64,000 nucleotides of DNA, from positions 1 to 64,000 of the forward strand of contig NZ_BOOJ01000066.1 of assembly GCF_016863175.1 (NCBI RefSeq). The letters run 5' to 3'. Under the pieces are notes generated by a model that worked only from the letters and a program-made list of their open reading frames with translations, was not told the origin of the DNA and searched no databases. Of the stretch, positions 51,645-59,962 are shown one piece after another (the first letter of the stretch is position 1; the number at the start of each line of letters is the position of its first letter). The position numbers and the translations under genes were made by a program. This DNA comes from Paraplanobispora siamensis. Lineage in GTDB: Bacteria > Actinomycetota > Actinomycetes > Streptosporangiales > Streptosporangiaceae.

Positions 51645-52655
51645 TCAGCCGGTGAACTGCCTCTCGATGCGGTCGATGACGTTGGACGCGCTGTAGTAGT
51701 CGATGCGGAAGGAGTCGAGGCCCAGGTCGTAGACCCGCTTGTCGGCGACGGCGGACAGGTCCTTCCAGAGCGGCTTGGCCTGGGTGGCGGTGATCTCGTC
51801 GGGGCTGTGGCTGACGAAGAAGAGTGAGCTGTCGCCGAACGCCTTGACCACGTTCTCCTGCGCGACGCTCACGATGTCCTTGCGATCACCGCCCTCCCGG
51901 GTGTCGGCAGCGGCCAGGGAGGAGTCGAGGGGGTGGAGGGTGAAGCCGAGGGAGGCGAGCAGCGCGCCCTGGGCGGAGGCCTCGGTGAACACGGGGATGT
52001 CGGTGTTGTTGTCGCGCAGCAGCACCGCGTCCTGCCCGGGCCTCTTGATCGCGCTCTTCACCTCGGCGACGCGCCGGTCGTAGTCGGCGATGACCTTCTG
52101 CGCGTTCGCCTCCAGGCCCAGCGCGCCGCCCAGCTTGGTCGTGAGCTCCTGCCAGGAGAGGTTGTCGTGGCGGAACAGCACGGTCGGCGCGATGCTCTTC
52201 AGCCGGTCGTAGATCTTCAGGGTGCTGTCCGCGCCGGACGCCGAACCGATGATCAGGTCGGGCTCGGCCGCGATGACCTTCTCGATGTCGGCCTCGAAGC
52301 CCTGGTAGAGCACCTGGACGCCGCGCTGCTCGGCGACGTCGGCCCACTGGGAGAAGAACCCGTTGGCCGCCGTGATCGGGCTGGGCGGGGTGGCCTGGGA
52401 GGCGATCAGCGGAGCCTCCAGCGCGAGCAGGTGGCCGGTCAGGGTGACGGCCACCGAGACGACGCGCTTGGGGGAGGCCGGCACCTCCGTGGTGCCCGCC
52501 TCGTGCTGGACGCTCCGCGTCCCGCCCGTGCTCGCGGCGCCGGTCGCGCTCTGCGCCGGGGCGGCGTCCGTGCCGGACCCGCAGGCTGCCAGGCCCAGCG
52601 CGGTGGCCGCCGCGACGACGGCGGCGGCCCAGCGCCGGCGGATAGATGCCCTCAT
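51645..52655 (-). CDS. iron-siderophore ABC substrate-binding lipoprotein
   Basis: A 336-residue periplasmic-binding-type lipoprotein (FepB/FhuD class). The lipobox is GLAACGS and the mature part shows PKRVVSVAV, IAAEPDLIIG and VAEVKSAI, with the C-terminal helix typical of class III binding proteins. ATG 52655 has AGGAG four bases upstream. Two overlapping iron boxes lie just upstream. It is separate from and convergent with the permease pair. Confidence 0.93.
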   Translation of the reverse strand: MRASIRRRWAAAVVAAATALGLAACGSGTDAAPAQSATGAASTGGTRSVQHEAGTTEVPASPKRVVSVAVTLTGHLLALEAPLIASQATPPSPITAANGFFSQWADVAEQRGVQVLYQGFEADIEKVIAAEPDLIIGSASGADSTLKIYDRLKSIAPTVLFRHDNLSWQELTTKLGGALGLEANAQKVIADYDRRVAEVKSAIKRPGQDAVLLRDNNTDIPVFTEASAQGALLASLGFTLHPLDSSLAAADTREGGDRKDIVSVAQENVVKAFGDSSLFFVSHSPDEITATQAKPLWKDLSAVADKRVYDLGLDSFRIDYYSASNVIDRIERQFTG

Positions 52656-52675
52656 GACTCTCCTGCTCTCAGGGT

Positions 52676-52706
52676 GCCTAACCTAACTTAGGTAAGGCTA
52701 ACCTAA
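52676..52706. promoter_or_regulatory. overlapping iron boxes (DmdR/IdeR)
   Basis: TTAGGTAAGGCTAACCTAA (52688-52706) differs from the consensus at one position. A second, overlapping box in the opposite register (CCTAACCTAACTTAGGTAAGG) starts near 52677. Tandem overlapping boxes suggest binding of two regulator dimers and tight control of the binding-protein gene. Confidence 0.88.
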
Positions 52707-52745
52707 ATAGCTCTCGAAGGTCGATGCGGGCCCCGGTGGGACGGC

Positions 52746-55166
52746 TCACCGCTTCCAGAACGGACGCCGCTTCTTCTCCTGTCCTCCGTCGGTCAAGGTC
52801 TCCAGCGTGTGTACGGCCAGCCGCCACAGCGTGTCCACGTCGGCGGCGGGCTCGGGCGCCGTCAGGTCACGGGCCAGGGCCTCCAGCTCCGGGTGCCCGC
52901 CGATGGAGGTGGCCAGCGCCGTCAACCGGTTGCCGAGATCGGCCAGGTAACGCAGCCGGTCGGCGGAGCGCAGGGACTCGGCGGCCCGCAGCCGCCGCAG
53001 CTCCTCGGCCAGCTGGGCCCGCAGCGCGTCCTGCCCGGCCGGGGCGGGGACGGGAGACGACGGGTACGGCGTGACCATGTGCGGCGGGGGGACCGGGACG
53101 GTCGAGCCGGCCACCGGCCCGTCCGCGCGCGGGAAGAACCGCTCGGTCTCCTCGAACGGGTCGGCGGGGCGCTCCTGCTCCATCCAGTCGAACGCCGCAG
53201 GCTGGAACGAGGCGCGGGCGGCGCCGCCGGGAGCGGCCGGCCGCGGCGCGGCCATGGGCGCGGCGGGCGGCCCGCCCGCGGGAGGCGACATCCACGCCAT
53301 CGGGGCGGCGGCCATCGGAGCGGCGGGACCCGTCTCCCAGCCGCTGGGCAGCTCCACCGGCTGGACCACCCGGTGCGCCGGGCCGCCCTCGGCGACCACC
53401 CGCGAGTCGATCGCGACGAACGCGGTGAAGCGGCAGAGCACGCCGTACCGCAGAGAGGTCGACAGGATCTTCTCCTCGACCGAGTGGTCACCGGCGGCGT
53501 AGCGGTCCTCCAGGTCGCGGAGCCGGGCCCGCGCCCAGATCGAGCGCACCGCGGGGTTGTCCACGCGCGTCCCGGCGATGCGCCGCTCCCACGAGTGCCC
53601 GGAGGCGTCCGTGCCGTGCAGGACCACCGCGCCGGAGGCGGCGCCCCGGTAGCGGCCGTGCACGGTCAGCGGCACGCCGGGGTAGATCGAGCCGAGCCGG
53701 CCGGTCTCGCCGGCCACCGGGTCGAGCCCGTCGCCCTTGAGGGACAGCTCGGTGACCACCGGAGAGCCGATCCTGCGGTGGATGTGCTCCATCGCCTCAT
53801 CCAGCCGGTCCTCCGACTCCACCAGCTCGCACCGGCCCCCGCCCAGGCCGCTCAGCCGGCTCAGGAACCCGGCGTTGACCGCCCGGTCGATGCCGACCGT
53901 GTGGACCCGCACCCCGACCAGGCGGCCGCCGACCTCCTTGATGATCTGGCTCTCGTTGCCGACCTGCCCGTCGGTGACCAGTACCAGGACCCGGTCCCTG
54001 GACGGGTCGCCCAGCATCGCGGCGGCCTCGCGCAGCGGGTCGAGCATCTCGGTGCCGCCGCGGGCCTCCAGCCGCGCCAGGTGCTCCACCGCCCGGTAGC
54101 GGTTGCGGTCGGAGGCCTCCACGAGCCCTCCGTCGAGCCGCTCCGGCCGCTCTACCACGGTGTCGAAGGACAGCACCGCGAACCGGTCGGAGCCGGTCAG
54201 GGTGTCGATGATGCGGGCGGCCGCGCGCCGGGCGGCGACCATCTTCCAGCCGCTCATGCTGCCCGACCGGTCGAGCACGAGCACGACGTCCTTGGGCGTG
54301 GCGGTGGGCGGCGCCTGCGGCGGGACGACGGTCAGCGCGAACGTGCCCTCCTCGCCCTCGGCGTCGGGGACCAGCGCGAGCGAGGAGGAGGCGCCGAACG
54401 ACAGGCGCAGGATGAAGTCGCGGTCCAGGCGCTCGCCCGGCTGGAGCCGTACCGTGTCGCCCTCCTGCAGGACCGTGTGCAGGCTGGAGCGGACCTCCTG
54501 CAGCTCCAGCCCGGCGGCGTCGATCGTGGCCGCCAGCGAGAGCCGCACCGGGTTGGGGAAGCCGGGCAGCAGCACGGGCGGGGTGATCCGGGAGGCGTCG
54601 GGCACCGCGTCGGTGTCCGGCGCCCAGCCGTCGCCGGCCTGCTCGCCGTCGAGCGGGACGCCGGGGATGTAGCGGGGGGCGACGACCAGGGGGAAGCGGA
54701 AGGTCGCCGCGCCGTCCTCGTAGGGGAGCGGCTGGTCCAGCGTCAGGTGTACGGTGACCCGCTCGCCCGGCACGATGTTGCCGACCCTGATGGTGAAGAC
54801 GTCGGGCCGGTCCTCCTCGGCGATGGCGGCCCGCCTGCCCTCGGCGACGGCCTGGTCGTAGTCGGCCCTGGCCTGGCCGCGCTCCTTGAGCACGCCCTCG
54901 ACGACCCGCCCGTCGGCCTCCATCCTGAAGGCCGTCACGGCGGCCCGGTCGGGCAGCGGGAAGATGTAGGTCGCCTCCAGCGCCACGTCGAAGGGGTTGC
55001 GGAAGCCCTGGGTCACCTTCACTCCGGCGACCAGGCCGGACAGCTCCGCGGTGACGTCGACGCTCTCCAGGGGCAGGTTCCCGCGCTCGGTGGCGAGCGC
55101 TCCCAGCCCGGCGTCGGGGACCGGCGCGCACTCGTCCGGCCGTAGCGGGGTGATCGAAGTGATCAT
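52746..55166 (-). CDS. VIT and VWA domain protein
   Basis: An 806-residue protein: an N-terminal VIT (vault inter-alpha-trypsin) domain, a VWA domain with an intact metal site (DRSGSMS, Asp299), a beta-rich middle, a Pro/Ala-rich spacer (about residues 600-700) and a C-terminal helical bundle ending in KKRRPFWKR. There is no signal peptide, so it is probably cytoplasmic; VIT/VWA proteins act in metal-dependent adhesion or assembly, but the bacterial cytoplasmic ones are uncharacterised. ATG 55166 overlaps the MerR stop (ATGA), so both come from one transcript with coupled translation. Confidence 0.88.
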   Translation of the reverse strand: MITSITPLRPDECAPVPDAGLGALATERGNLPLESVDVTAELSGLVAGVKVTQGFRNPFDVALEATYIFPLPDRAAVTAFRMEADGRVVEGVLKERGQARADYDQAVAEGRRAAIAEEDRPDVFTIRVGNIVPGERVTVHLTLDQPLPYEDGAATFRFPLVVAPRYIPGVPLDGEQAGDGWAPDTDAVPDASRITPPVLLPGFPNPVRLSLAATIDAAGLELQEVRSSLHTVLQEGDTVRLQPGERLDRDFILRLSFGASSSLALVPDAEGEEGTFALTVVPPQAPPTATPKDVVLVLDRSGSMSGWKMVAARRAAARIIDTLTGSDRFAVLSFDTVVERPERLDGGLVEASDRNRYRAVEHLARLEARGGTEMLDPLREAAAMLGDPSRDRVLVLVTDGQVGNESQIIKEVGGRLVGVRVHTVGIDRAVNAGFLSRLSGLGGGRCELVESEDRLDEAMEHIHRRIGSPVVTELSLKGDGLDPVAGETGRLGSIYPGVPLTVHGRYRGAASGAVVLHGTDASGHSWERRIAGTRVDNPAVRSIWARARLRDLEDRYAAGDHSVEEKILSTSLRYGVLCRFTAFVAIDSRVVAEGGPAHRVVQPVELPSGWETGPAAPMAAAPMAWMSPPAGGPPAAPMAAPRPAAPGGAARASFQPAAFDWMEQERPADPFEETERFFPRADGPVAGSTVPVPPPHMVTPYPSSPVPAPAGQDALRAQLAEELRRLRAAESLRSADRLRYLADLGNRLTALATSIGGHPELEALARDLTAPEPAADVDTLWRLAVHTLETLTDGGQEKKRRPFWKR

Positions 55167-55948
55167 CGTTGGTTTCCTTCCGGAGGGGCGAGTTCGCGCA
55201 TGCGCAGGGCCGAGACCAGCGCCCGTGAGGCGGCGCCGATCGCGGCGAGGTCGTCGTCGGAGAGGGGACGGGCGGCGCCGTCGAGCAGGAGCGTCACCCC
55301 GGGTGCGAGCCGTACGGCGGGCACCGCGGTCACGGGGGAGCCGGGAGCGGAGAGCCCGCCGGAAAGCACTGCGGCCTCCGCCCCGTGATCCACCGTCCCG
55401 GCCGTACCCGGATCGGCTGTGCCCGGGTCGGCCGCGCTCAGATCGGCGGCGCTCAGATCGGCGGCGCCTGTCCCTGCCGCGACCGGGGCGGGCGGGTCGG
55501 TCCAGAAGCGCGGGCGCGTGGGCGCTCCCGTGCTGCCGGGTGGTGGCGGCGCACCGGCCGGAGCAGCGGCACCGCTTCGATCCGTCCCGCCGGCCGGACC
55601 CTCCGCACCGGCGGGCTCGGCGAGCGCCGCGGGGGCGTCCGGGACGGTGTGCAGGCGGGCGACCTCCTCCAGGGTCCGGTCCGTGGCCCCGGCCAGCTCG
55701 ACCTGGATCTCGGCGATGCTCCTGCCCTGCGCCTGGCGGCGCTTGACGGCGACGAGCTGGAGCAGGTGGCGCCGGCCGTACAGGGCGACCCGCCCGCGCC
55801 GGGACAGGGGCGGGTCGAGCAGGCCGATCGTGGCGTACCACCGGACGAGGCGCTCGTTCGGCACGTCCCTGACCCGGCCGTTGAGCCGTCCGTCCGGGGT
55901 GAGCACGGCGGAGGCGTGCTCCACCAGTTCGCCGATCGTCCATTCCAT
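55163..55948 (-). CDS. MerR family regulator with long variable tail
   Basis: A 261-residue regulator. The N-terminal winged helix is MerR-like (ERLVRWYATIGLLDPP, RRGRVALYGRRHLLQLVAVKRRQAQG); the tail is Ala/Pro-rich with short repeats (ADLSAADLSAADPGTADPGTA) and ends in a helical segment. There is no canonical metal-binding cysteine set. ATG 55948 lies six bases after a -10 box, a leaderless start; a perfect palindrome covers the promoter spacer, so the operon is probably autoregulated. The partner VIT/VWA gene is coupled downstream. Confidence 0.88.
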   Translation of the reverse strand: MEWTIGELVEHASAVLTPDGRLNGRVRDVPNERLVRWYATIGLLDPPLSRRGRVALYGRRHLLQLVAVKRRQAQGRSIAEIQVELAGATDRTLEEVARLHTVPDAPAALAEPAGAEGPAGGTDRSGAAAPAGAPPPPGSTGAPTRPRFWTDPPAPVAAGTGAADLSAADLSAADPGTADPGTAGTVDHGAEAAVLSGGLSAPGSPVTAVPAVRLAPGVTLLLDGAARPLSDDDLAAIGAASRALVSALRMRELAPPEGNQR

Positions 55949-55954
55949 GCACTC

Positions 55955-55984
55955 AGAATGACACTGTAATAATGACAGTGTCAA
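55955..55984 (-). promoter_or_regulatory. MerR operator/leaderless promoter
   Basis: Read on the minus strand: TTGACA (55984-55979), an 18-bp spacer, then CATTCT (55960-55955) and six bases to the start codon. The palindrome TGACACTGT-N7-ACAGTGTCA (55959-55983, perfect 9-base arms) fills the space between the two promoter elements, the classic MerR position. Confidence 0.85.
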
Positions 55985-56009
55985 TATGATGGCGGGTGGC
56001 GGACCCGGC

Positions 56010-56996
56010 TCACTTCACGGCGGTGACCGGACGGGAGGACTGGAACGTCTTGCGATAGGCGCTGGGCGCCACGCCCAGGACGGCGGCCATCTGCTGGCGC
56101 AGGGCCGCGCCGGTGCCGAAGCCCGCGTGCCGGGCGACGAGGTCGACCGGCAGGTCGGTGGTCTCCAGCAGGTGCCGGGCGCGCTCGACGCGTTGCTGGA
56201 CGATCCACCGGCCGGGGCTCATCCCGGTCTCCTCGCGGAAGCGCCGGGTGAAGGTGCGCACGCTCATCTGGACCTGCCCGGCCAGCGCGCGCAGGTCGAG
56301 CCGCTCGTCCAGGTGCGCCATCGCCCAGACCCGCGCGGGGGCGGTGGAGGCGTCGGGCGTGGCCGGGACCGGGTGCTCGATGTACTGCGCCTGACCGCCC
56401 GGCCGCCACGGCGGCATCACGCAGCGGCGCGCCACGCGGTTGCCGACCTCGCTGCCGTGGTCGCTGCGCACGACGTGCAGGCACAGGTCGACGCCCGCGC
56501 CGACGCCGGCCGAGGTGAGGATGTCGCCGTCGTCGACGAACAGGATGTCCGGGTCGAGCTCGACGAGGGGGAACAGCTCGCGGAAGCGCCCGGCGTGCAT
56601 CCAGTGCGTGGTCGCCGGCCTGCCGTCGAGCAGCCCGGCCGCGGCCAGCGCGAACGCCCCGGTGCAGATCGACATGACGCGGCAGGCGCGGGCGGCGGCG
56701 GTCAGCGCGTCCGCGACCTCCGGCGGGAGCGTCCCCGACCGCATCGCCTCGCCGGTCCCGTCGAAGCCCGGCACCACCACGGTGTCGGCCCGCGCCACCT
56801 CGTCCAGGCCGTACTCGGGCACGACCTGGAACCCCGCGGACGTCCGCACCGGCCGCGCGCCCGGGCTGCAGACCCGGACCCGGTAGAGGCGCCGGTCCTG
56901 CTCGTCGCGGGCGGCGCCGAAGATCTGCGTCACGGTGCCCAGGTCGAAGGGGACCAGGCCGTCGAGGACGAGGACGGCGATGCGGTGAGGTTCCAT
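56010..56996 (-). CDS. GlxA-type AraC regulator (DJ-1/PfpI plus AraC HTH)
   Basis: A 328-residue regulator with an N-terminal DJ-1/PfpI-like domain (residues 1-170; the nucleophile-elbow position reads SICTGAFAL) and a C-terminal double HTH (DLRALAGQVQMSVRTFTRRFREETG, LVARHAGFGTGAALRQQMAAVLG). Members such as FtrA and GlxA respond to small metabolites. Divergent from the MFS transporter gene at 57069, which it probably controls. The 72-bp gap contains GCCAC-N11-GTGGC (57027-57047). Confidence 0.9.
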   Translation of the reverse strand: MEPHRIAVLVLDGLVPFDLGTVTQIFGAARDEQDRRLYRVRVCSPGARPVRTSAGFQVVPEYGLDEVARADTVVVPGFDGTGEAMRSGTLPPEVADALTAAARACRVMSICTGAFALAAAGLLDGRPATTHWMHAGRFRELFPLVELDPDILFVDDGDILTSAGVGAGVDLCLHVVRSDHGSEVGNRVARRCVMPPWRPGGQAQYIEHPVPATPDASTAPARVWAMAHLDERLDLRALAGQVQMSVRTFTRRFREETGMSPGRWIVQQRVERARHLLETTDLPVDLVARHAGFGTGAALRQQMAAVLGVAPSAYRKTFQSSRPVTAVK

Positions 56997-57068
56997 GGCC
57001 GGATCCTTTCACATGATGGCTTTCCGGCCACTGGTCCCGCGGGTGGCACATGCCTGACCCTTGACTCC

Positions 57069-58493
57069 ATGACACGGACAGGAGCACGTCCCAGGCTGCA
57101 CTGGGCATGGACGGTGGCCGCGGTGACGTTCGTGGCGCTGGTGGGCGCGGCCGGTTTCCGGGCCACCCCCGGCGCGCTGATCGAGCCGCTGCAGCGGGAG
57201 TTCGGCTGGAGCAAGGGCACGATCTCGCTGGCCGTGTCGGTCAACCTGCTGCTGTTCGGGCTCACGGCGCCGTTCGCCGCGGCCCTGATGGACCGATTCG
57301 GCATCCGCAAGGTGATCGCGTGCGCGCTGTCGCTGGTGGCCCTGGGCAGCGGCCTGACGGTGTTCATGACGACGAGCTGGCAGCTCGTCCTGCTGTGGGG
57401 CGTGCTGGTCGGGCTGGGGACCGGGTCGATGGCGCTGGCGCTGGTGGCGACGGTCACCGGTCGGTGGTTCGTACGGCACCGCGGCCTGGTGACCGGGGTG
57501 CTCACCGCCGGCGGCGCGACCGGCCAGCTGGTGTTCCTGCCGCTGGTGGCGGCGCTGTCGGAGGCCCACGGCTGGCGGGCCGCCTCCCTGGTGACCGCCG
57601 GCGCCGCGCTGGCCGTCGTCCCCCCGGTGCTGTTGCTGCTCAGGGAACGCCCGGCCGACGTGGGCCTGACGCCGTACGGCGCCGCGGAGCCCGAGCCGGT
57701 CCCCGCCCCCGGCCCGGAGGCCCGGCCGGGGGCCGGTCCCGCGCCAGGCGCCGCGGCGGGAGCCGGTCCCGCACGGAGTGTGGAAGCCGGTCCCGGGCAG
57801 AGCGCCGCGCAGGCTTCCGGGCCCGCGGTCGGCCCGGCCCGGCGGGCGATCGGCGCGCTGAGGGACGCGGCCGGGACCAGGACGTTCTGGTTCCTGGCCG
57901 CCGGGTTCGCGATCTGCGGCGCGACGACCAACGGCCTGGTCGGCACGCACTTCATCCCCGCGGCGCACGACCACGGGATGCCCGTGACCACCGCCGCCGG
58001 CCTGCTCGCGCTGGTCGGGATCTTCGACATCGCCGGGACCGTGTTCTCCGGGTGGCTCACCGACCGCGTCGACTCGCGGATCCTGCTGGCCGTCTACTAC
58101 GCGCTGCGCGGGGCGTCCCTGCTGGTGCTGCCGCAGCTCTTCGCGGAGTCCGCGCATCCGAGCATGCTGGTGTTCATCATCTTCTACGGCCTCGACTGGG
58201 TGGCCACCGTACCGCCCACCGTCGCCCTGTGCCGGGAGCACTTCGGTGAGGCGGGGCCGGTGGTGTTCGGGTGGGTCTTCGCCTCGCACCAGATCGGCGC
58301 GGCCCTGGCGGCGACCGCGGCGGGGCTGACCAGGGACCACTTCGGCGACTACGCGCCCGCCTGGTACGTCGCCGGCGCGCTGAGCATCGTGGCCGCCGTG
58401 GTGTCGATGCAGATCAGGCGGAGGGCCCGGCCGGAGGAGGGCCGCCCGGGCCCCCTCGCCGCCGACCTCGCGGCGGAACCCGCCGGTCGCTGA
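57069..58493 (+). CDS. MFS transporter (monocarboxylate-type)
   Basis: A 474-residue twelve-helix major-facilitator transporter. It has the helix 1 region GFRATPGALIEPLQREFGWSK typical of oxalate/formate and monocarboxylate-type carriers and DRFGIRKV between helices 2 and 3. The central loop after helix 6 is long and Pro/Gly/Ala-rich (about residues 205-260). Substrate is not identifiable. Start ATG 57069 (MTRTGARPR) is preceded by TTGACT only; translation signals are weak. Confidence 0.9.
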   Translation: MTRTGARPRLHWAWTVAAVTFVALVGAAGFRATPGALIEPLQREFGWSKGTISLAVSVNLLLFGLTAPFAAALMDRFGIRKVIACALSLVALGSGLTVFMTTSWQLVLLWGVLVGLGTGSMALALVATVTGRWFVRHRGLVTGVLTAGGATGQLVFLPLVAALSEAHGWRAASLVTAGAALAVVPPVLLLLRERPADVGLTPYGAAEPEPVPAPGPEARPGAGPAPGAAAGAGPARSVEAGPGQSAAQASGPAVGPARRAIGALRDAAGTRTFWFLAAGFAICGATTNGLVGTHFIPAAHDHGMPVTTAAGLLALVGIFDIAGTVFSGWLTDRVDSRILLAVYYALRGASLLVLPQLFAESAHPSMLVFIIFYGLDWVATVPPTVALCREHFGEAGPVVFGWVFASHQIGAALAATAAGLTRDHFGDYAPAWYVAGALSIVAAVVSMQIRRRARPEEGRPGPLAADLAAEPAGR

Positions 58494-58495
58494 AC

Positions 58496-58521
58496 CCGGG
58501 GCCTCTCTCGCGAGGCCCCGG
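58496..58521 (+). terminator. terminator hairpin after MFS gene
   Basis: CCGGGGCCTC (58496-58505) and GAGGCCCCGG (58512-58521) form a 10-bp stem with a six-base loop three bases after the stop. Confidence 0.8.
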
Positions 58522-58528
58522 CTCTGAA

Positions 58529-58557
58529 TTGACAAATTAATTTTTCTATTCTTCCAT
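58529..58557 (+). promoter_or_regulatory. leaderless promoter with ArsR operator candidate
   Basis: TTGACA (58529-58534), a 17-bp spacer, then TTCCAT (58552-58557), six bases before GTG 58564. The spacer contains the perfect palindrome AAATTAATTT (58535-58544), a likely repressor site. Confidence 0.7.
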
Positions 58558-58563
58558 GGAGGT

Positions 58564-59223
58564 GTGCCCGCGACAGAGATGACGCTCATGGACGAGCCCG
58601 ACCGCCTCCGGGTGGCGCTCACTCCCATCCGCCGGAAGCTGCTGGCGCGCCTGCGGGAGCCGGCGTCGGCCGCCCGGCTCGCGGCCGAGCTCGACCTGCC
58701 CCGCCAGCGGGTGAACTACCACTTCAAGGCCCTGGAGCAGGCCGGGCTGATCGAGCTGGTCGAGGAGCGCCCGCGGCGGGGGTTCGCCGAGAGGATCATG
58801 CGGGCCACCGCCAACGCCTTCCTCGTCGACCCCGGCGTGCTGTCGTCCGCCGAGACCGGCGGGCCGCCGGACGGCGAGACCGGCGGGTCCGGCGCGTCGT
58901 CCAGCGCCGGATCCGGCGACGGCTTCGAGCGCATCGCCGACCGGTACGCCGCCGAGCACCTCGTCGAGGTGGCCGCCGGCACCGTGCGCGAGGTCACCCG
59001 CATGGCCGCCGCGGCCGACCGGCGGGGCGTCCGGCTGCTCACCTTCACCCTCGAGGCCGAGGTGCGGTTCGAGGCCCCGGGCGACGTGCACCGCTTCACC
59101 GACGAGCTCGCCGAGGCGGTCGCGCAGGTCGCCGCCCGGTTCGACACCCCCGGCGGGCGGTCCTACCGCCTCGTCGCCGGGGGACATCCCACTCCCCGTC
59201 AAGGAGCCGAAGATGACAGATGA
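58564..59223 (+). CDS. ArsR-type helix-turn-helix regulator
   Basis: A 219-residue regulator with a winged helix near the N-terminus (LTPIRRKLLARLREPASAAR, LDLPRQRVNYHFKALEQAGLI) and a C-terminal effector part. It matches ArsR-like regulators paired with AHSA1 proteins, which commonly repress the joint operon. GTG 58564 is favoured by the upstream -10 box; ATG 58579 is an alternative. It overlaps the AHSA1 gene by 11 bases. Confidence 0.88.
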   Translation: MPATEMTLMDEPDRLRVALTPIRRKLLARLREPASAARLAAELDLPRQRVNYHFKALEQAGLIELVEERPRRGFAERIMRATANAFLVDPGVLSSAETGGPPDGETGGSGASSSAGSGDGFERIADRYAAEHLVEVAAGTVREVTRMAAAADRRGVRLLTFTLEAEVRFEAPGDVHRFTDELAEAVAQVAARFDTPGGRSYRLVAGGHPTPRQGAEDDR

Positions 59224-59947
59224 GCAGCCCTTCTTCGTCGAGGTCACGATCTCGGCCCCCGTCGAGGAGGTGTGGGAGGCCCTGCGCGACACCGACCAGC
59301 TCCGCCGCTGGCACGGGTGGCACTGCGAGGAGCTCGACAAGGAGATCGAGTTCATCTACCACCAGAACGTCGTCGAGTCCGCCGCCGAGCATCGGCTGGA
59401 GGTCCAGGGCGGTGACCGCTTCGAGCTGACCGACCTCGGCGGCCGGACCCTGCTCCGGCTGACCCGCCCCCCGCGTGGCAGCAACCCCGACAGCTCGGAG
59501 TGGGAGGTCTACTACGACGACATGACCGAGGGCTGGATCACCTTCGTCCACCAGCTCAAGTTCGCCCTGGAACGGCATCCGGGCACCGATCGGCGGACCG
59601 TGTTCCTGTCCGGCGGGGGAGGGGAACCGGTTCTGCGGGCCGCCGGTCTGACGGCCGTGGCCGGGGCGGACCCCGGGAGCCCGTACGAACTGGACGGCCC
59701 GGCCGGGGAGAGGCTGAACGGCGAGGTGTGGTTCCGCTCGGCCCGCCAGCTCGGTCTCACCGTGGCCGACTGGGGCGACGGCCTGCTGGTGGCGGTGCAG
59801 AACCCGGTCCCGCCCGGGAAGTCCGAGGGCGGCGCCATGATGGTGCTCACCGCCTACGGCCTCGACGACGTCGCGTTCTCCGAGCTGGAGGCGCGCTGGA
59901 CCGCCTGGTGGAACCAGGCCTTCGAGACCGGGTCGGCGCAGGCGTAG
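59213..59947 (+). CDS. SRPBCC (AHSA1-like) domain protein
   Basis: A 244-residue helix-grip protein (VTISAPVEEVWEALRDTDQL, EWEVYYDDMTEGWITFVHQL). The Bacillus/actinobacterial AHSA1 family pairs with ArsR-type regulators in one operon; ligand unknown. AAGGAG lies seven bases before ATG 59213. The stop is 16 bases from that of a convergent MarR gene. Confidence 0.88.
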   Translation: MTDEQPFFVEVTISAPVEEVWEALRDTDQLRRWHGWHCEELDKEIEFIYHQNVVESAAEHRLEVQGGDRFELTDLGGRTLLRLTRPPRGSNPDSSEWEVYYDDMTEGWITFVHQLKFALERHPGTDRRTVFLSGGGGEPVLRAAGLTAVAGADPGSPYELDGPAGERLNGEVWFRSARQLGLTVADWGDGLLVAVQNPVPPGKSEGGAMMVLTAYGLDDVAFSELEARWTAWWNQAFETGSAQA

Positions 59948-59962
59948 CCATCGGCTCCCGGG

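Noticed and set aside
57027-57047. GCCAC-N11-GTGGC as the operator of the AraC/MFS pair
   Set aside because: Short GC-rich arms are expected by chance in this genome and AraC proteins usually bind direct repeats, so I do not claim it as a feature.
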